Assembly: GCF_040436345.1 (NCBI RefSeq)
Contig: NC_133223.1
Location: 9,962,847-10,026,846, forward strand
Reading direction: 5' to 3'
Source: Pagrus major
Lineage: Eukaryota; Chordata; Actinopteri; Spariformes; Sparidae
Length of the DNA: 64,000 bases
In this document: positions 13,732 to 27,610 of the stretch, piece after piece
Layout: each line of letters begins with the position of its first letter
Position numbering within the stretch: position 1 is the stretch's first letter
The notes under the pieces: generated by a model
Told to the model about the DNA's origin: nothing
The model's input: only the letters and a program-made list of their open reading frames with translations
Database searches by the model: none
Made by a program: the position numbers and the translations under genes

Positions 13732-15211
13732 ATCTAATATGTTGTTTAGATAAGATGTGTTTTTGTGTCTTAAAAAAATCCTTGAAGAACTTAGTCATAG
13801 TTTTTTATATATAGCTTACTTGTTTTAGAACTTTATTCTGAAGTTCAGACACATTTTGACCGGAAGTAATTGTCCTTGTGTTTCGACAGCTTACCTGAGG
13901 AGAGGTTTTTTCATACTGTATGATCTGACAGATTCACACAACACGAAGACATAATCTGTGTGAATTTTGTTTCATGATAATACTGTGATTGGATCATAAA
14001 CGTTAGCTAAACGAGTTATTGTCAGGAATGGTTTTAGTATGAAAGTCATACCCGGAAGTACTATGTCTTGTTGTCAATAGAGCCTTGATTATTGTGTTTG
14101 TCCGTCACAGGCCCGTCACTGTGATAAATCTGTGAAGTTACCATGAATGCGCTTAAAAAAACGACTTCCTGTGGTTTGTCTTCAAAATAAAAGCACCTGA
14201 ACTAAGGGGCTTCATATGCTGTATTTATGAGACCAGTGAAAACAGGGACTTATGAACAAACAGCCTAAATTTACACTTTGAGTTTGATCTTCTAAATACA
14301 TGACCAACTCATCTAGAAATGTTGATAAAAAGTAATTAACTTTGGTATCACAGGTGTCCAACTTTCACTGATCTGCAGTTATAAATGTTAATAGATTATC
14401 TGGACAGTATCTGACCAAGTCTGCAACTGTAAATGTTTCTAAGTTGTAAATACCGTAAATGGAATTTGGTCCAGATGCCCTGCAGCCCTTTCCCAGAAGG
14501 AAAATGATCCATTTCAGGGGCTTTCTGATGAAGTGCTAGCTAAAAAGACAAAGTGTGATTCTGGAGGAGGATTTTCAACAGCTACCATAAACCCAAAAGT
14601 TGTTCTTTGCAATGACCTTTAATGTGACTTTTAAGCATGAATAAATTAGTTATTAACAATTACATCATCTACTGTATGTGTCTTCTCTGAGTCCCCCAAA
14701 CTTTATGCGAAGTGAGTGAGAAGTGTAATACTAAATCACTGGAATATCTTTTTAATAAAGCCATAAGTGCACCTTATAACCCTGTTATAAAGATTGTCTT
14801 ATTAGAATAATAATAACCTGGTATGTAATGATAAGGACTCACTCATATGACTTTCTGCTGCATTGCACTTTTAGATGTTATTGCTAAAACAGGCTCAGAG
14901 TTTTTTTCTATTCACTTCTGAAAGTTGTGGTTTAAAAAAAAAGTATTTCAGAGATGACGCTATTATTTTGAAAATATAATGTAAAGACTCGACAGGAAGT
15001 CTTATTTTGTTGAGAGGAAGTGCTCGGTGTGTAGGCGGGTGTGAGTGTGTGTTGTCAGCTGACTGACATCATCTCTGACAGCCGTCATAACACCGTGTGC
15101 TACCTGCTGACAGAAGCTAGCAGCCTTTAGCCGAGGCTGTGCAGTCGGACCGGGGTGGGTTATGTTTCCCGGAGCCGGGACCGCAGACGGAGGCTTGTGC
15201 ACCACCGACCC

Positions 15212-16107
15212 ATGGCGGCCGAGATTCAGCCCCAGCCGCAGGCTCGGAAGCCATGTCTGCTGAGCAAGATCGAGGCTTTCCAAGATGTAGTGAGCACGGC
15301 GGTCATCATCCCCAAAGAGGACGGTGTTATCAGCGTGTCCGAGGACAGGTGAGCTCTGAGCTGCTGCTGCTGCTGCCGCTGCTGCTGCACCGCAAATTAG
15401 CCTGTAAAGCCCAGTTTATACCGTCTCCTGCCCTGCTTTTACCCGGTGGTATCCCCGCGCCTGTCGGTCTGTGGTGGAGCTCATGCCCCCGTCTGGCTGC
15501 ATAAAGCCGCCTGGCTGTGTAGAGACGGTCCAACAGTTTATGGTCCATGGTTATAGAAGAAAACATCTCATGTCAGCTGACACAGTCATGCTGGTTAACG
15601 ACAGTGTGCTGCTTTTTACACCATTGACCCTGTGAGTTCACCTCTGGAAACATGTTTATTTATTGATTTTAATCTGATTAAAATCAACAAATATTTTATA
15701 GCATTGACCCTGTGAGTTCACCTCTGTAAACATGTTTATTTATTTATTTTAATCTGATTAAAATCAACAAATATTTTATACCATTGACCCTGTGAGTTCA
15801 CCTCTGTAAACATGTTTATTTATTTATTTTAATCTGATTAAAATCAACAAATATTTTTATACCATTGACCCTGTGAGTTCACCTCTGGAAACATGTTTAT
15901 TTATTTATTTATTTTAATCAGATTTTAACATTAATAGCGGCTGACTTCAGCTAGCTAGCTATGAAAGATGAACCCAGTCACAGACTCTAATGGCAGTATA
16001 GGAGCTAAAGCATGTTTTTACTGGACACAGCAGTTTCTCAACTTTGGGGTCAGGACCCCAAACTGGGCCGCTGCCCGCAGGCCAATTTCTCCCCTCACCC
16101 TCCCAGT

Positions 16108-16151
<44 letters not shown>

Positions 16152-16960
16152 TTCCCCTGGGCCACTGTGACTGTGTGTGTGTTCAGTCTATTGACGTGTG
16201 AGTGCCTGGGGGTGTGTGTGAGCCTCTGTGTGTTGAAAGGCTGTGTGTCCTGTGTGTCACTTTACCCGTTACGTCTGTGTTTTCTATATTTACTTATATT
16301 TACTCATTCATGTGCTGTCACTGAGTTATGTGAGCTCGGCCTGCAGCTAACGATTATTTCCATTGTTGGTTAATCTGTCAATCATTTACTTAAATGGAAA
16401 TTCTGGTATTTTTTTTAAAACTGGCCTGTCTATTTAAATGTTTTGATGTTGAAATGAGTCACACCTACCAAAGGTTTTGGACTGGAGGCTGACAAGCTGA
16501 GGATGTTATTCTAAGTGTCTGACAACATTAAAAAATATGTCTGGTGGTGACAGAGAAAGACAAATAATTTTTTGATCCTGTTTGAATTGTGTCATTAATC
16601 ACACATATGATATTTGTCAATTTTAGATCATTTTTCAACTTGAGAAAGTCTCAGTTTGTCATCAAAATAATGAAATATCAGACTGTGAAAATACGTCATA
16701 ATAAAGACTACACAGCCAACATTCTCGTTCGTTACGTCGTCAATGCTCACCAAAACCTGTAATCTTTAGTTATTGATTAGTTGTTATGTCTGTGTATATA
16801 TATGTATGTATATATGTTTATATGTATGTATATATAGATGTACGTATGTATATATAGATGTACGTATATATATATACATATATATGTATGTATGTATGTA
16901 TATATATATGTATATATATGTATATATATATGTGTGTATATATATGTATATATATATGTG

Positions 16961-17018
<58 letters not shown>

Positions 17019-20000
17019 TATACATATATATATACACACACACTAATGATAATATTCACATTTAAGAAGCTGAAATAAGATCATTTTGACTTTTCTTCCT
17101 ATAAAATTACTCATGGAAAGTGTCTGCAGAGACTTACCACTCAGGATTGAAGACATGCTATCAGGTCGGGTCTAAGTCTTGGAGACTGGTAGTCCATCAA
17201 AAAGTTGACTGTCAGTCCTCCTGGACCTCGGCCTGGTTCGGTGTCTTACCAGAAAATGTTAGCTCACATGTTTCTGAGCATCCGCAGGCATGGGGAGCCC
17301 CTGAACAGCTCTGACAGTGTAGAGGTAGAGTAGAGAGCATCATCACATCACATCTGACAACATCAACATACAAAGATTTTAATTTAATTTATTTCATATA
17401 CACACACATCTGTAACAGGAACCCCATCTCATTCAGTATGTCGGTCAGTGTCTTCAGGTGGCTCAGTTTAACAAGGCCTGCAAGTGTTGGGAGTGAAGTT
17501 TTTTTTATTTTTATGAATATATTATTCTAATCGGTTACAGCACTACAGATATTATTGTGGAGGAGGCCCACAGTCAGTGCCTGATTGCCTCAGGTCATTT
17601 TCCCTGCTGTTGTTTTATGTGAATGTTAATGATAACAAGCTCTGTGATGAGGGGTGGTGATGAAAGAAAAGTGCGGCCCACTGATCAGCCACAGCTCAGA
17701 GTGGCTGACAATGTAACACGTGAAGACTTTAGGCACCTCAGTTAAATGTCATGTTTTCACCCCACAGGACGATCCGGGTGTGGCTGAAGAGAGACAGCGG
17801 TCAGTACTGGCCCAGTGTGCACCACACACTGTCCTGTAAGTACTCCTGCTTACTTTATTGACTGTATGTGCTGTTTGTAATATCTTCAAACAAAGGCAGA
17901 GGATGAGCTTATTCAGCTTGTTCAGCGTAATCAGATAAGCCATGAATGTGTACGAGTATAAGTACATGAGTATGTAACTTCTTCTAGTACCCTGTTGTTG
18001 TTGACTTCCTTCCTCTGAGTGTCTCTCCTCGTCATGACTAACAGAATGAATCACACACGCTCAGACTGACATGAAAACATGGAGTTTAATTGCTCCTGAA
18101 ATTAGATTCTGCTCCTGGACTATCCTTCACTGTGCTGCCTTCAGTACTGCAGTGCTGCACGTCTGTCACACTGTTTGCCCTTGTTTGCGACCAGTTGTGC
18201 AACTGAAGGAAATCCCGTGCTACCATCAGCAAGATCTGTAGCTTACAACAGCAGCAGCAGAGGCTGTGCGTATGAAACTTTTACACTTTGACATTAGAGT
18301 GAAAAAGATCACAAAGTAATCACCACTGTCAGGAATATATTACAGCAGCTTTTATCTGAGGCAGGACTGAAATGACTTGGAGTTCATACAGATGGGTAGA
18401 AGGAGCTCATTCCTGAGTCGATCTCAGGAAGAGTTTGATACACGTAAGAGCATCTGTTTATCTGGTAGCTTTAAATGAGGTCAAACTGCAGTGACTTTGG
18501 AACCGTTTCCTAAACCTCTGCTGACAGATCCAGGAAATTGCAACAGGTTGCTGTTATCCAAAGTGGTTCAACGGTTGAGAGAGATCCTGCCTCCTCATAG
18601 ACACTATCAGACATTTTTAAACCTGAAGCTGCAGATTCTCATGCAGATGACATGTTGTCGCCTATTTTAACTGAAAATGTGTTCAAATAAACAGGGTGAG
18701 CAGAGAAAAGACTGAAAATGCTTCACAGAACTGCAGCGAGGCTGACTGTCAACAGAAAACCACGCCCTGCCTGAGGCGACATCCACACTCATACGTCTTT
18801 CATTTTAAAACACAGAACTTGCTATGTTTACGCCCGCCATCCACATCGCATTTTAGGACATCTAAAAACAGTTTGGGAACTGCTGCTGACCCTGCTTTAG
18901 GTTAACAACTCTGGTGGACGGGCAGAAACGATGACAGACACCCATGTGATGTTATCAGTCACTGCGTGTCATTCGCTGATTCATGATCAGAGTAAAGCTG
19001 TCAGAGATGCTTTGTGTTCTGAGCAGCAGCAGGGGACACAGGTCCAGAGGTGTGGTACACCCAGAGAGACAGACAACCATTAATGTTCACATTTACACCC
19101 ACAGGCGACATATAGATTACTTAGCTTATAAAGATTATATTGAGTCATGAGTTAAAACAGTAACACCTTCCAGTGGAACAAACACCACAGTCTAGCTGAG
19201 ACAGCTGGAGGACTGTTCCTGATCCAGGTCACATCAGACAGGAGATGCACATCAAGCTCAATGATGCTTGTAAGCCACATGCTGTATTTGAACCACACTC
19301 AAACATTTGGCCGATAATATCAGCTGATTTTATCTCACATGTCAGCCGATTGGTTGAAGGAATGTTCCAGAAAGGGTTTTGTGTGTTAGTTAATTACAGA
19401 ATATCAACCAATATATTGTTACCGCATTTAGACTCTCAGATAATGCTAGTAGTATCTGCCTAAAAAGGTTTATATCAGTCAGGCTCTAAACAATATCATT
19501 GTAATTTTTAAAAAGCATTTTTTGAGTTGCCAACAGTGCCCAAAAAATTCTGAACTCAAGGTCCACTCCCTACTGCAGCTCTACTAGAGCTTTCAGTGAC
19601 ACCTCATGGCCTTTTTCTTAGTTTGCTCAGTTGTGAACTTGTGACAGAAGTGTGAAACTTCAGCAAACGGAGCTGTAAACTCCGGCTAAGAAAAGCTGAC
19701 AAAGAAAAGATATTTTTTCTGTCTTCAAAGTCAAGAATGAGTTTGTTCCAGACATTATATAAATGTGTCAGTGGTTTTAAAAACATGTGAGGAGAATAAC
19801 ATTGAAACAGAAATTACATCAGCGTAGAAACACACTGATCCTGGGAAGTGAACAATAACGTGCACACATACGTACAGGCAGGATGTTCACTGTTATTCTG
19901 CTCTGTGTCTCCAGCGCCGAGCTCCTGTATGTCCTTCAACCCAGAGACCAGGAGGCTGTCCGTGGGGATGGACACTGGAAGTATCTGTGTAAGTCCAACC

Positions 20001-23000
20001 TCCAGCCTGCTGCCCTCCACACACAGCTCCTCTAAAGACTGTTTGCTTCAGCAGAAATCACCTGAAGGAGGATCTTGTGATATTTAGCACATAAAGGGGA
20101 ATGCAGCTCTATTTGTATGTATTTTGGTCAGAGTGCTGGCTGCTCTCCAGTGCAGCAGGAATGTTTCAGTGTGTTCACTGGAATGAGAGCTTCCTCAGGT
20201 CGCTGTGAGCTGTCACTCAGTGAGAGAGGAAACCTCTGAATTCTCTCTTTTCTCTTGTGTAGAGGTGGAACCTTCATTACTTTGAGAGTTATGGTTCTCT
20301 CAGGTTTAGTCAGATACTTGATATGAATCATCATTTTCACTGAGGCAGATTTTCAGCAGTAGCATAACTACGCTCTATATACATTTAAATATTCGACCTG
20401 ATGACCGGAGGCATTATAATGATCCTGAGGGGGACATGAATGTCTGGATCAGATTTAAGAAGACACAGTATCTAGCTAGCTTGCTACCACCACAGTTTCT
20501 AGCTACTAATGCTGCGCAGAATGTTGTTGAAGAGATGTCGACAGAGAACAAGATACTCTACCAGCTGTGCGAGTAGATATCGTGATAATATCGCTATTCT
20601 CAATTGTTTTGGCAACAGTAATGGTGTTGTGAACATCTGATGCTGTGACAGCCCTGCCATGAAATGCGCTGTAGATATTCAGGTTCCTCAGAGAATAACA
20701 CCATGACTTCCATTTGAACGCACAATCTATCAAACCCTAACTGGCTAACTGACATTTCCACATGTTAATATTACGAGTTAATGTAATAAGTAGAAACTTA
20801 AGAACCTCCACTGACTCCTCATCCCCCAACGTATCCACCCCACCCCCCCACCACCACCACCACCACCACCACCACCCCCCCCCTTTCTCATACGTTCCCT
20901 TTACTCATGGATTATTGCTCTTTTCTTTTGTTGTTTCCTTTGTAAAGTGTCTTTGAGTATCTAGAAATGTGCTGCATACGTGTAAATTGATTATAATTAT
21001 TATAGTAAGCAGATTAATATTATATATATTAATACTAAACTGTCCCATTTTGAATTGAATGACCCAGTGGTTTTCCTTTAGCTCCAGCCTCATCACTCTG
21101 TGTTGTAATGAACTTTGCTGTCTCTAGTGGCCGCTGGTGAGAAACATCTGTGACACAAGTCGTGGTGTACTGTCCGGGTTTTGTTTTGACTTATCTCAGA
21201 ACACAAGGTTCAGTTACCACAAGGGTGTTTTTTAAACTGGGTGTTGGCCTGAGAAGAAAGCACAGTGGCAGATGAAGAGCTCTTCTTCTTCTTTTCACTG
21301 TCCTCTTCACAGGCCTGCACTGTTTTATTTCGGTCATTTGCATTTTCATTTTAATAAAGTGAAGTTGGAGAGCCTTTCTCTTTCTGCAGGAGGAAGGCCT
21401 CTGCTTCAAATATAATCACATTTTAAAGTGATGTTCAGGTGTTACTGTGCACATACTGAAATATAAACAGTCACATATTAGAGATGTATTTCACAAAGCT
21501 CAGCCAGCCTGAACATTTCCCTCCATGTCCTGTCTTTCAGGAGTTCCTCCTGTCAGAAGACTACAATAAGATGACCCCAGCACGCACATACCAGGGTGAG
21601 ACAGGAAGTGTGTGTGTGTGTGTGTGTGTGTAAGCCTGTTTATGTCTCACATGTCTGGAAGAGAACCAAAAGATACCATTGTTGGGTTTATTTTTGGAAC
21701 TCTTCTCTTCGCTTGTCTTTCTTAAAATTAGGGATGATGGATCACTGACACTTACCATTTACAAACTCCAGTACAGTAGGCAGCTGTTTGAACCTTGAAG
21801 GTTGGTGTCTGATCCAATAAACCCAGAGAGGAAGAGGATAAAGAACTCTTGGAGCTGGGTAGAACCACGCAGTGTAGACTACAGAACCAAACGTGGTTTT
21901 GTATGTTGGAGTAGACGTTTTTGACAGTTTCAGAGGAAGACGACACAATGATCTACAGCAGTTCAGAGAGGAGGGAAAAAGTTTTTGAATAAAGCAAATG
22001 TTATTAGAGCTGTGGGATGTTAAATCACCCGTCTTTGCTCATTACATCTGAACCTTTCTAACTCGCAGGTGTGCATGAACTACAGGTGAGGGACTTCTTC
22101 ATGAATTACAAAAATGTGAAATCAGGATTGGCCATGAGAAGCAGGGAATTATTAGTTATTATGTACAGTGTTTCTGTAAGGTATGTTATTTTAAGAGACT
22201 GTGATAAACTGATGCTATGATAAAAAAATGCCAAAAAAATGGACATATACTGCGCAGTTCCCCCATGTGTGACATCATCTTTAACAGAAGTAAGTGGCCT
22301 GGTTTTTGACACATATTAGGCTCATGGCTTTGAAAGCTTATTTTTAAAGGTGTCACTTCTCTATAATGTCTGGAACATGCGATGTAGCAGTGTATATTTT
22401 ATTTCACAGGCAGTAACAGGCCATTTGACTGCTGTTAAAGTCTGCTCAGCTCTTTGCACTTAATGGTTCAAACACTGTGCAGCCTGTGTGAGTATGACTG
22501 ATTGATCTGCACCTGCCTCCTTTACGGCATCAACGACATCTGATGTTTTTATTGTATGAATGCAGATACAAACCTGGGAACGAGAGTCATATTACAACTA
22601 AACTCTTGAATATGTGTCATGTGTGATACTGTACATTTCAAATATCTGTTTTGCTCTGTTTTAAATAGTTGACACCATCCTACCTGTGAAAATGAACTCA
22701 TGTGTTGTGTTTCTGTGTGCATGTGTGTGTGTGTGTGTGCAGCCCATCTGGGCAGAGTGACCGTGGTACTGTTTGTGTTGGAGATGGAGTGGCTCCTGAG
22801 CACCAGCCAGGACAAAAACTTCACCTGGCACTGCTCAGAGAGCGGCCAGCAGCTGGGAACGTATCGCACCGCCGCCTGGGTCTCAGGACTACAGTATCCT
22901 TTAACTGCTCCTGCTCTGTTTTTGTTCTACTCGGCTCTTGAGTCTGCTCAATGAACCTGACAGCTAAGCTTCCTGCTAAATGGAGTGGAGTAGACGTAAC

Positions 23001-26000
23001 CGATGGGAAGTGACGAGCCATCTTTGGTGCTCTGGACTGTGAGAAAATCTCTGCCTTTTATTATGACAGCAGTCTATTTTAAGGCCACAGCAACAGAAGA
23101 CAGGGCAATTGAGATTAGCTTCCAGTTAGTTCGTACAAATGGGAAGGGCTAACAATAGGCATCAGTCATGCCGTTGTCAAGGAAACGGTCTGAGTAGGTT
23201 TCTGTAATGGCCAGATGAAAGGCTGTGAGTGCTCAGCAGCAACACTGATCCATACCAATGAGCCTGAGCTCATTAGACTGCTGATGTCCTGCCAGCCGAT
23301 ACATGCTAACGTGTTAGTCTGTACATGTTTACATGTGCGTTAGCATGGCAACAACATCAGTGAGAGCAGAGGCAGTGACAGTTCCATGTTTTTGGTCGAA
23401 CTGGCTACAGATGTGACGATGAGGCTGTTTCTGCACTGACACACTGAACAGAGCCTCATTCTACTGTAATTAACTGTCTGTAATTTAACTGATGTTAAAT
23501 GTAACCTAACATCTAAACATCACTTTTAAATGGAAGCTTGATTAAAGGCATCACAGTTGTGAAGCCATGGGGCAGCTCCTCCCCGAGGAGCACAGAACCA
23601 CTGCAGGCAGTGACCTGGGGATAAATGACATAACTACAGCAATGCTGAGATGAATCTCATTTATGTGGAAACAACAGATGCTAAAAATGTATAGAAACAG
23701 CAAAATGACAAGAAGGTAGAAGACTTTTTGACGAGTGAGGCTCATCAACAGGCCAGTCACAAACTTTAGTCAAAGAAATGTGACAACGACAACATAAAGC
23801 TGCCAGTTCTGTGCTCACTGCTAAAGAATGGTATATGGCATATCATCTCAGTTTCCTGTAACTGTATTTGTATTGATTTTGTTTTTTAAGAGTGGATATG
23901 GTAATGAGGTTATTCGGGTTGTACATTGCAGACAGTGCTGTTGTGAATATGGTCTGTAGTGACTGAACCAGGTCAGAGGAAGGCTCTGGGTAAATGTCCA
24001 GTGAAAGAGCTGAGAATCATCTGCTGCCACTACAGATAGCTTTGACTCAAATCTCACATTTTATACAGTCGTTTGCACCCATAAACACAACTGGGTCAGT
24101 GTGCAGCTCAGATGAAAGTGCAGTGGTAGCAGATTAAGATCCAGTAGATGCACCAGTAGTTTTTCAGCAGGACCCAGTTTGTTGTTCTTTGACCTTCATC
24201 TTGTTCAGGTTTGATGTGGAGACCAGACACGCCTTCGTAGGGGACCAGTCTGGTCAGGTGACCATCCTGAAGTTGGAGCAGGACAACTGCAGCTTGGTCA
24301 CCACCTTCAAGGGACACACTGGTATACACACACACACACACACACTCACACAAACACAGGAGTGCTAAAGTTACGACTTTGCTGATTCTCTCCAGTGTTG
24401 AATATCTTGAGCTCAGGGACATTTTTTTCTATTATCTTCTTGCATCTTGTAGCCTAAAGAATGAGTCTATTAATAATATAATCAATAGATTTGTCCATGT
24501 TGAATGTGATGTTTGCAGCCCCAACACATATATTATCGATGAAGCTCTCAGCCTCTTCTATAGCACATGAGCTACATCACTGCTGAGAAACAAATGTATT
24601 GATCTCTGCACAATATTTGCTCTGATGGTGTCTGTACAAATATAAATCACAGAAATTGCCTCGCAGCTACCTCTAAAGCCCCGATCCTTTCTGCAGAAAT
24701 GAAACATTGATTCATTTCTGTAAATGAACAAGAATGTTTTCGTTGTGTGGTCGAGAGAGAGACAAGCTGTTACTGAGTGCAAATCACAAAAACGTACCAA
24801 TACTTGTAGTAGTTATCTATAAACTGTTGTATTTAAAATTCCTTTACAAACAAAAAGCCCCAACAATTTAAGCATGATAAATAACAGCCAATTACTACAG
24901 CTTTTCTGCCAGGAACAGCTTTTTTTCAGGAGGGAAAGGGAAAGAAAAATTAAGTCTTTAATTACTGAAACATTGGAGGAAGCTCACATAAACCACCAGG
25001 ATTCATACAGCAGCTGTGTTAAAGTTGCAGACAGGTTGCAGATTTATTGAAGCATATAAAAAGGGACTTTAAGTCCCTGATGGTCTCCAGCTCAAAATCA
25101 AATCAAACCAATTTTATTGATTTATTGATCCTTAGACCATCTCCAGGGCTCAAAAATCTCTGCAACTCTTCTGCAAAATCTTCTGCAACTGTCGCTGTAG
25201 AATCTGATCGAACAGAGGAGGCAGTGATGTTTCACGGTGCCTTCAATAGGATTTAAAGAATATGCTTGATGGTTGGAATTAAAGGATAAAAAGACATCTG
25301 AATTAGTTTTGAGATGACTTCAGAGACAATAATGTTGAGTTTAGTAAAAGGTTTTCTTGTCACACTCAGGTATTCAGTGACAATTATTAATGATTAACTG
25401 TCATATCAGTACTCAGAAAAACAGACGACGTGAGAACAAATGATATATTGTACGTTAACAAATCAGCCTTTAGGTTCAACACAAATAAAATCAGTCAGAG
25501 AAGAAAAACTTAACTTAACTTAAACTTAATGAAACAAGTCTTCTGAGGACACCAGCCCAGTTTCTGAATGTCCCTGTGGACACCATGATCAGCCGATACT
25601 AAACGTACACTTCCTCAGAGCTGTGATGACATTTGGCCTCTCGTGTGAACAGACCTCTGTGTGAAGTGCCGCTGTTGTGTTTTGTTCACATATTTGTGTT
25701 TGTATGTGTGTGTCTGAATGTTGTGCTGTGCTGTGCTGCAGGCAATGTGACGGCGCTGTGCTGGGACCCGGTCCAGAGGGTGCTGTTCTCCGGCAGCTCA
25801 GACCACTCCATCATCATGTGGGACATCGGAGGACGCAAAGGCACCGCCATCGAACTGCAGGGACACAAGTAAGACCCACAGACGTCCGCTGTGAACGTGT
25901 CTCTTATTCAGCTGGTGGACAACACTGAGGAGCTGTCATTGTCTGTTTTGTGCTGATAGACTGTTCTTGACTGTTTCCACTGTTGTATTGTGTTTGAAAG

Positions 26001-26852
26001 GTTCATAGTTTTCTCTGAGGGAATGTTAAAATATCCAGCAGACTACAGCCTCTTTCTGACATGCATCTTATTCTACAAAACGTAATGTAGCAGAGACCTA
26101 TATGTATATGTGATTACTAAGAGGACATCACTTCAACAAATGAGCCCTTTTCAGACACAGATGTGTAACAGTAGGTCTCCGTTTATGCAAATGTTATGAC
26201 TATCATCATTACTCACACATGACAGGACCTTTTATTGTGCACAGTGTGGCACCTGGTGAGCAAGAAGAGGAAAACGGTCGAACAGGAAGTTGGAACATGA
26301 TAATAGAAGGAGAGTTATTCCACAGACTTGTTTTGCCTTTGAATGACCCCTCCTCACCAGTGAATCCCATAATAAGTCAGACAGTGCACCAACAGAAATC
26401 AAGATATTAAGTTGGGACTCTGCTTTCATTCCTATTTACTGGATATTTGATATTTACCCTTTATGTTAGCTGACATGTTCAATTTATGGATGGAACAATT
26501 AGTCAGTTAGTGGATAAATCAGAAATGTATTGAAAACTACATTGATACTACATTTATCGTTCAGATGTTTGCTGCTCTTCCGTGTTTTATAAAACGGAAC
26601 ATCGGTCGGACAAAACAGTGATTTGAAGACCTCATCTTGGGCTTCAGGAACTTATGATTAGCACTTTTCACTACTTTCTGACATTTTATTGATGAAGATA
26701 TAAATCAATTCTTCGAGAAGATTACTGGGGCTTTATAATATATTATTAGTATTAATTTACATTTATTATTCACGTTTTTATTTGCCATATGCGAGTGGAT
26801 TAAAATTGAATCCGTGAACAGAGAGCAACAGTAGCTAATGTTATTGTCTAAT

Positions 26853-26926
<74 letters not shown>

Positions 26927-27542
26927 CCTACAGCGACAGAATTCAGGGCTTGTGCTATGCCTCGCACACTCGTCAGCTCATCTCCTGCAGCTCAGATGGA
27001 GGCATCGTCATCTGGAACATGGACGTGACGAGACAAGAGGTGAGCGAGACGAGGAGGCAGCACAGTGACCCCACACACACAATCTGTGACCTGTGACACT
27101 TTGTCACATGTAGTGTGTGTTTTCATGCCCAGTTTCAGACGTGCACACATTGTGATACAGATGAGTGTGTTGGATGAACTGCTGATGTTTACCCCCCTCC
27201 TCCCCTCCAATAAATGATCTGTAGAGATCATTTCAGTTCACCAGATTGGTTCTTTCAGCTCCTCTCTCAAAATCACACACACAGCTCCACACAGTCAGCT
27301 CGGCTTGATTGCTTTTTTATTTACCCAAAGTCACTTTTATTTTCCCTCAGTGTCATCCTGTTGTGCCTCAGGCTCTGTTATTTGGCCCAGATAGTCAATT
27401 CTGTTTGTGTTCTTTGATTGAATGTTTCTTTGTTTCTTACTCTATTTTAAAAAATTGTGGAATCGAATCAAACAGAAATCCATAAGATCACTAAAAAACA
27501 AGAATCAGGACAGTCCTGATGTTGGCACTACAACAACCAACC

Positions 27543-27610
<68 letters not shown>

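Larger units (their letters stand above)
11602..15211. other. Intergenic spacer between divergent ints6 and wdfy2
   Basis: The ints6-proximal side (to about 12230) is CpG-rich, with ETS-like CCGGAA, a GC box (CCGCCTCC) and CCAAT read on the minus strand at about 12031-12036, consistent with a housekeeping promoter for ints6. It also has a short AGCT tandem run (11701-11716), a decayed fish repeat (13099-13590) and an AT microsatellite. No convincing coding exon is seen; the longest open frames are Cys/Val strings made by CA repeats. Confidence 0.6.

Noticed and set aside
15139-15504. 121-codon plus-strand frame at wdfy2 exon 1
   Set aside because: Alternative frame over the true wdfy2 first exon, running into the intron through a CTG repeat.
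16773-17065. Several 60-90 codon Tyr/Ile-rich open frames on both strands
   Set aside because: Pure translation of the TA/TATG microsatellite.
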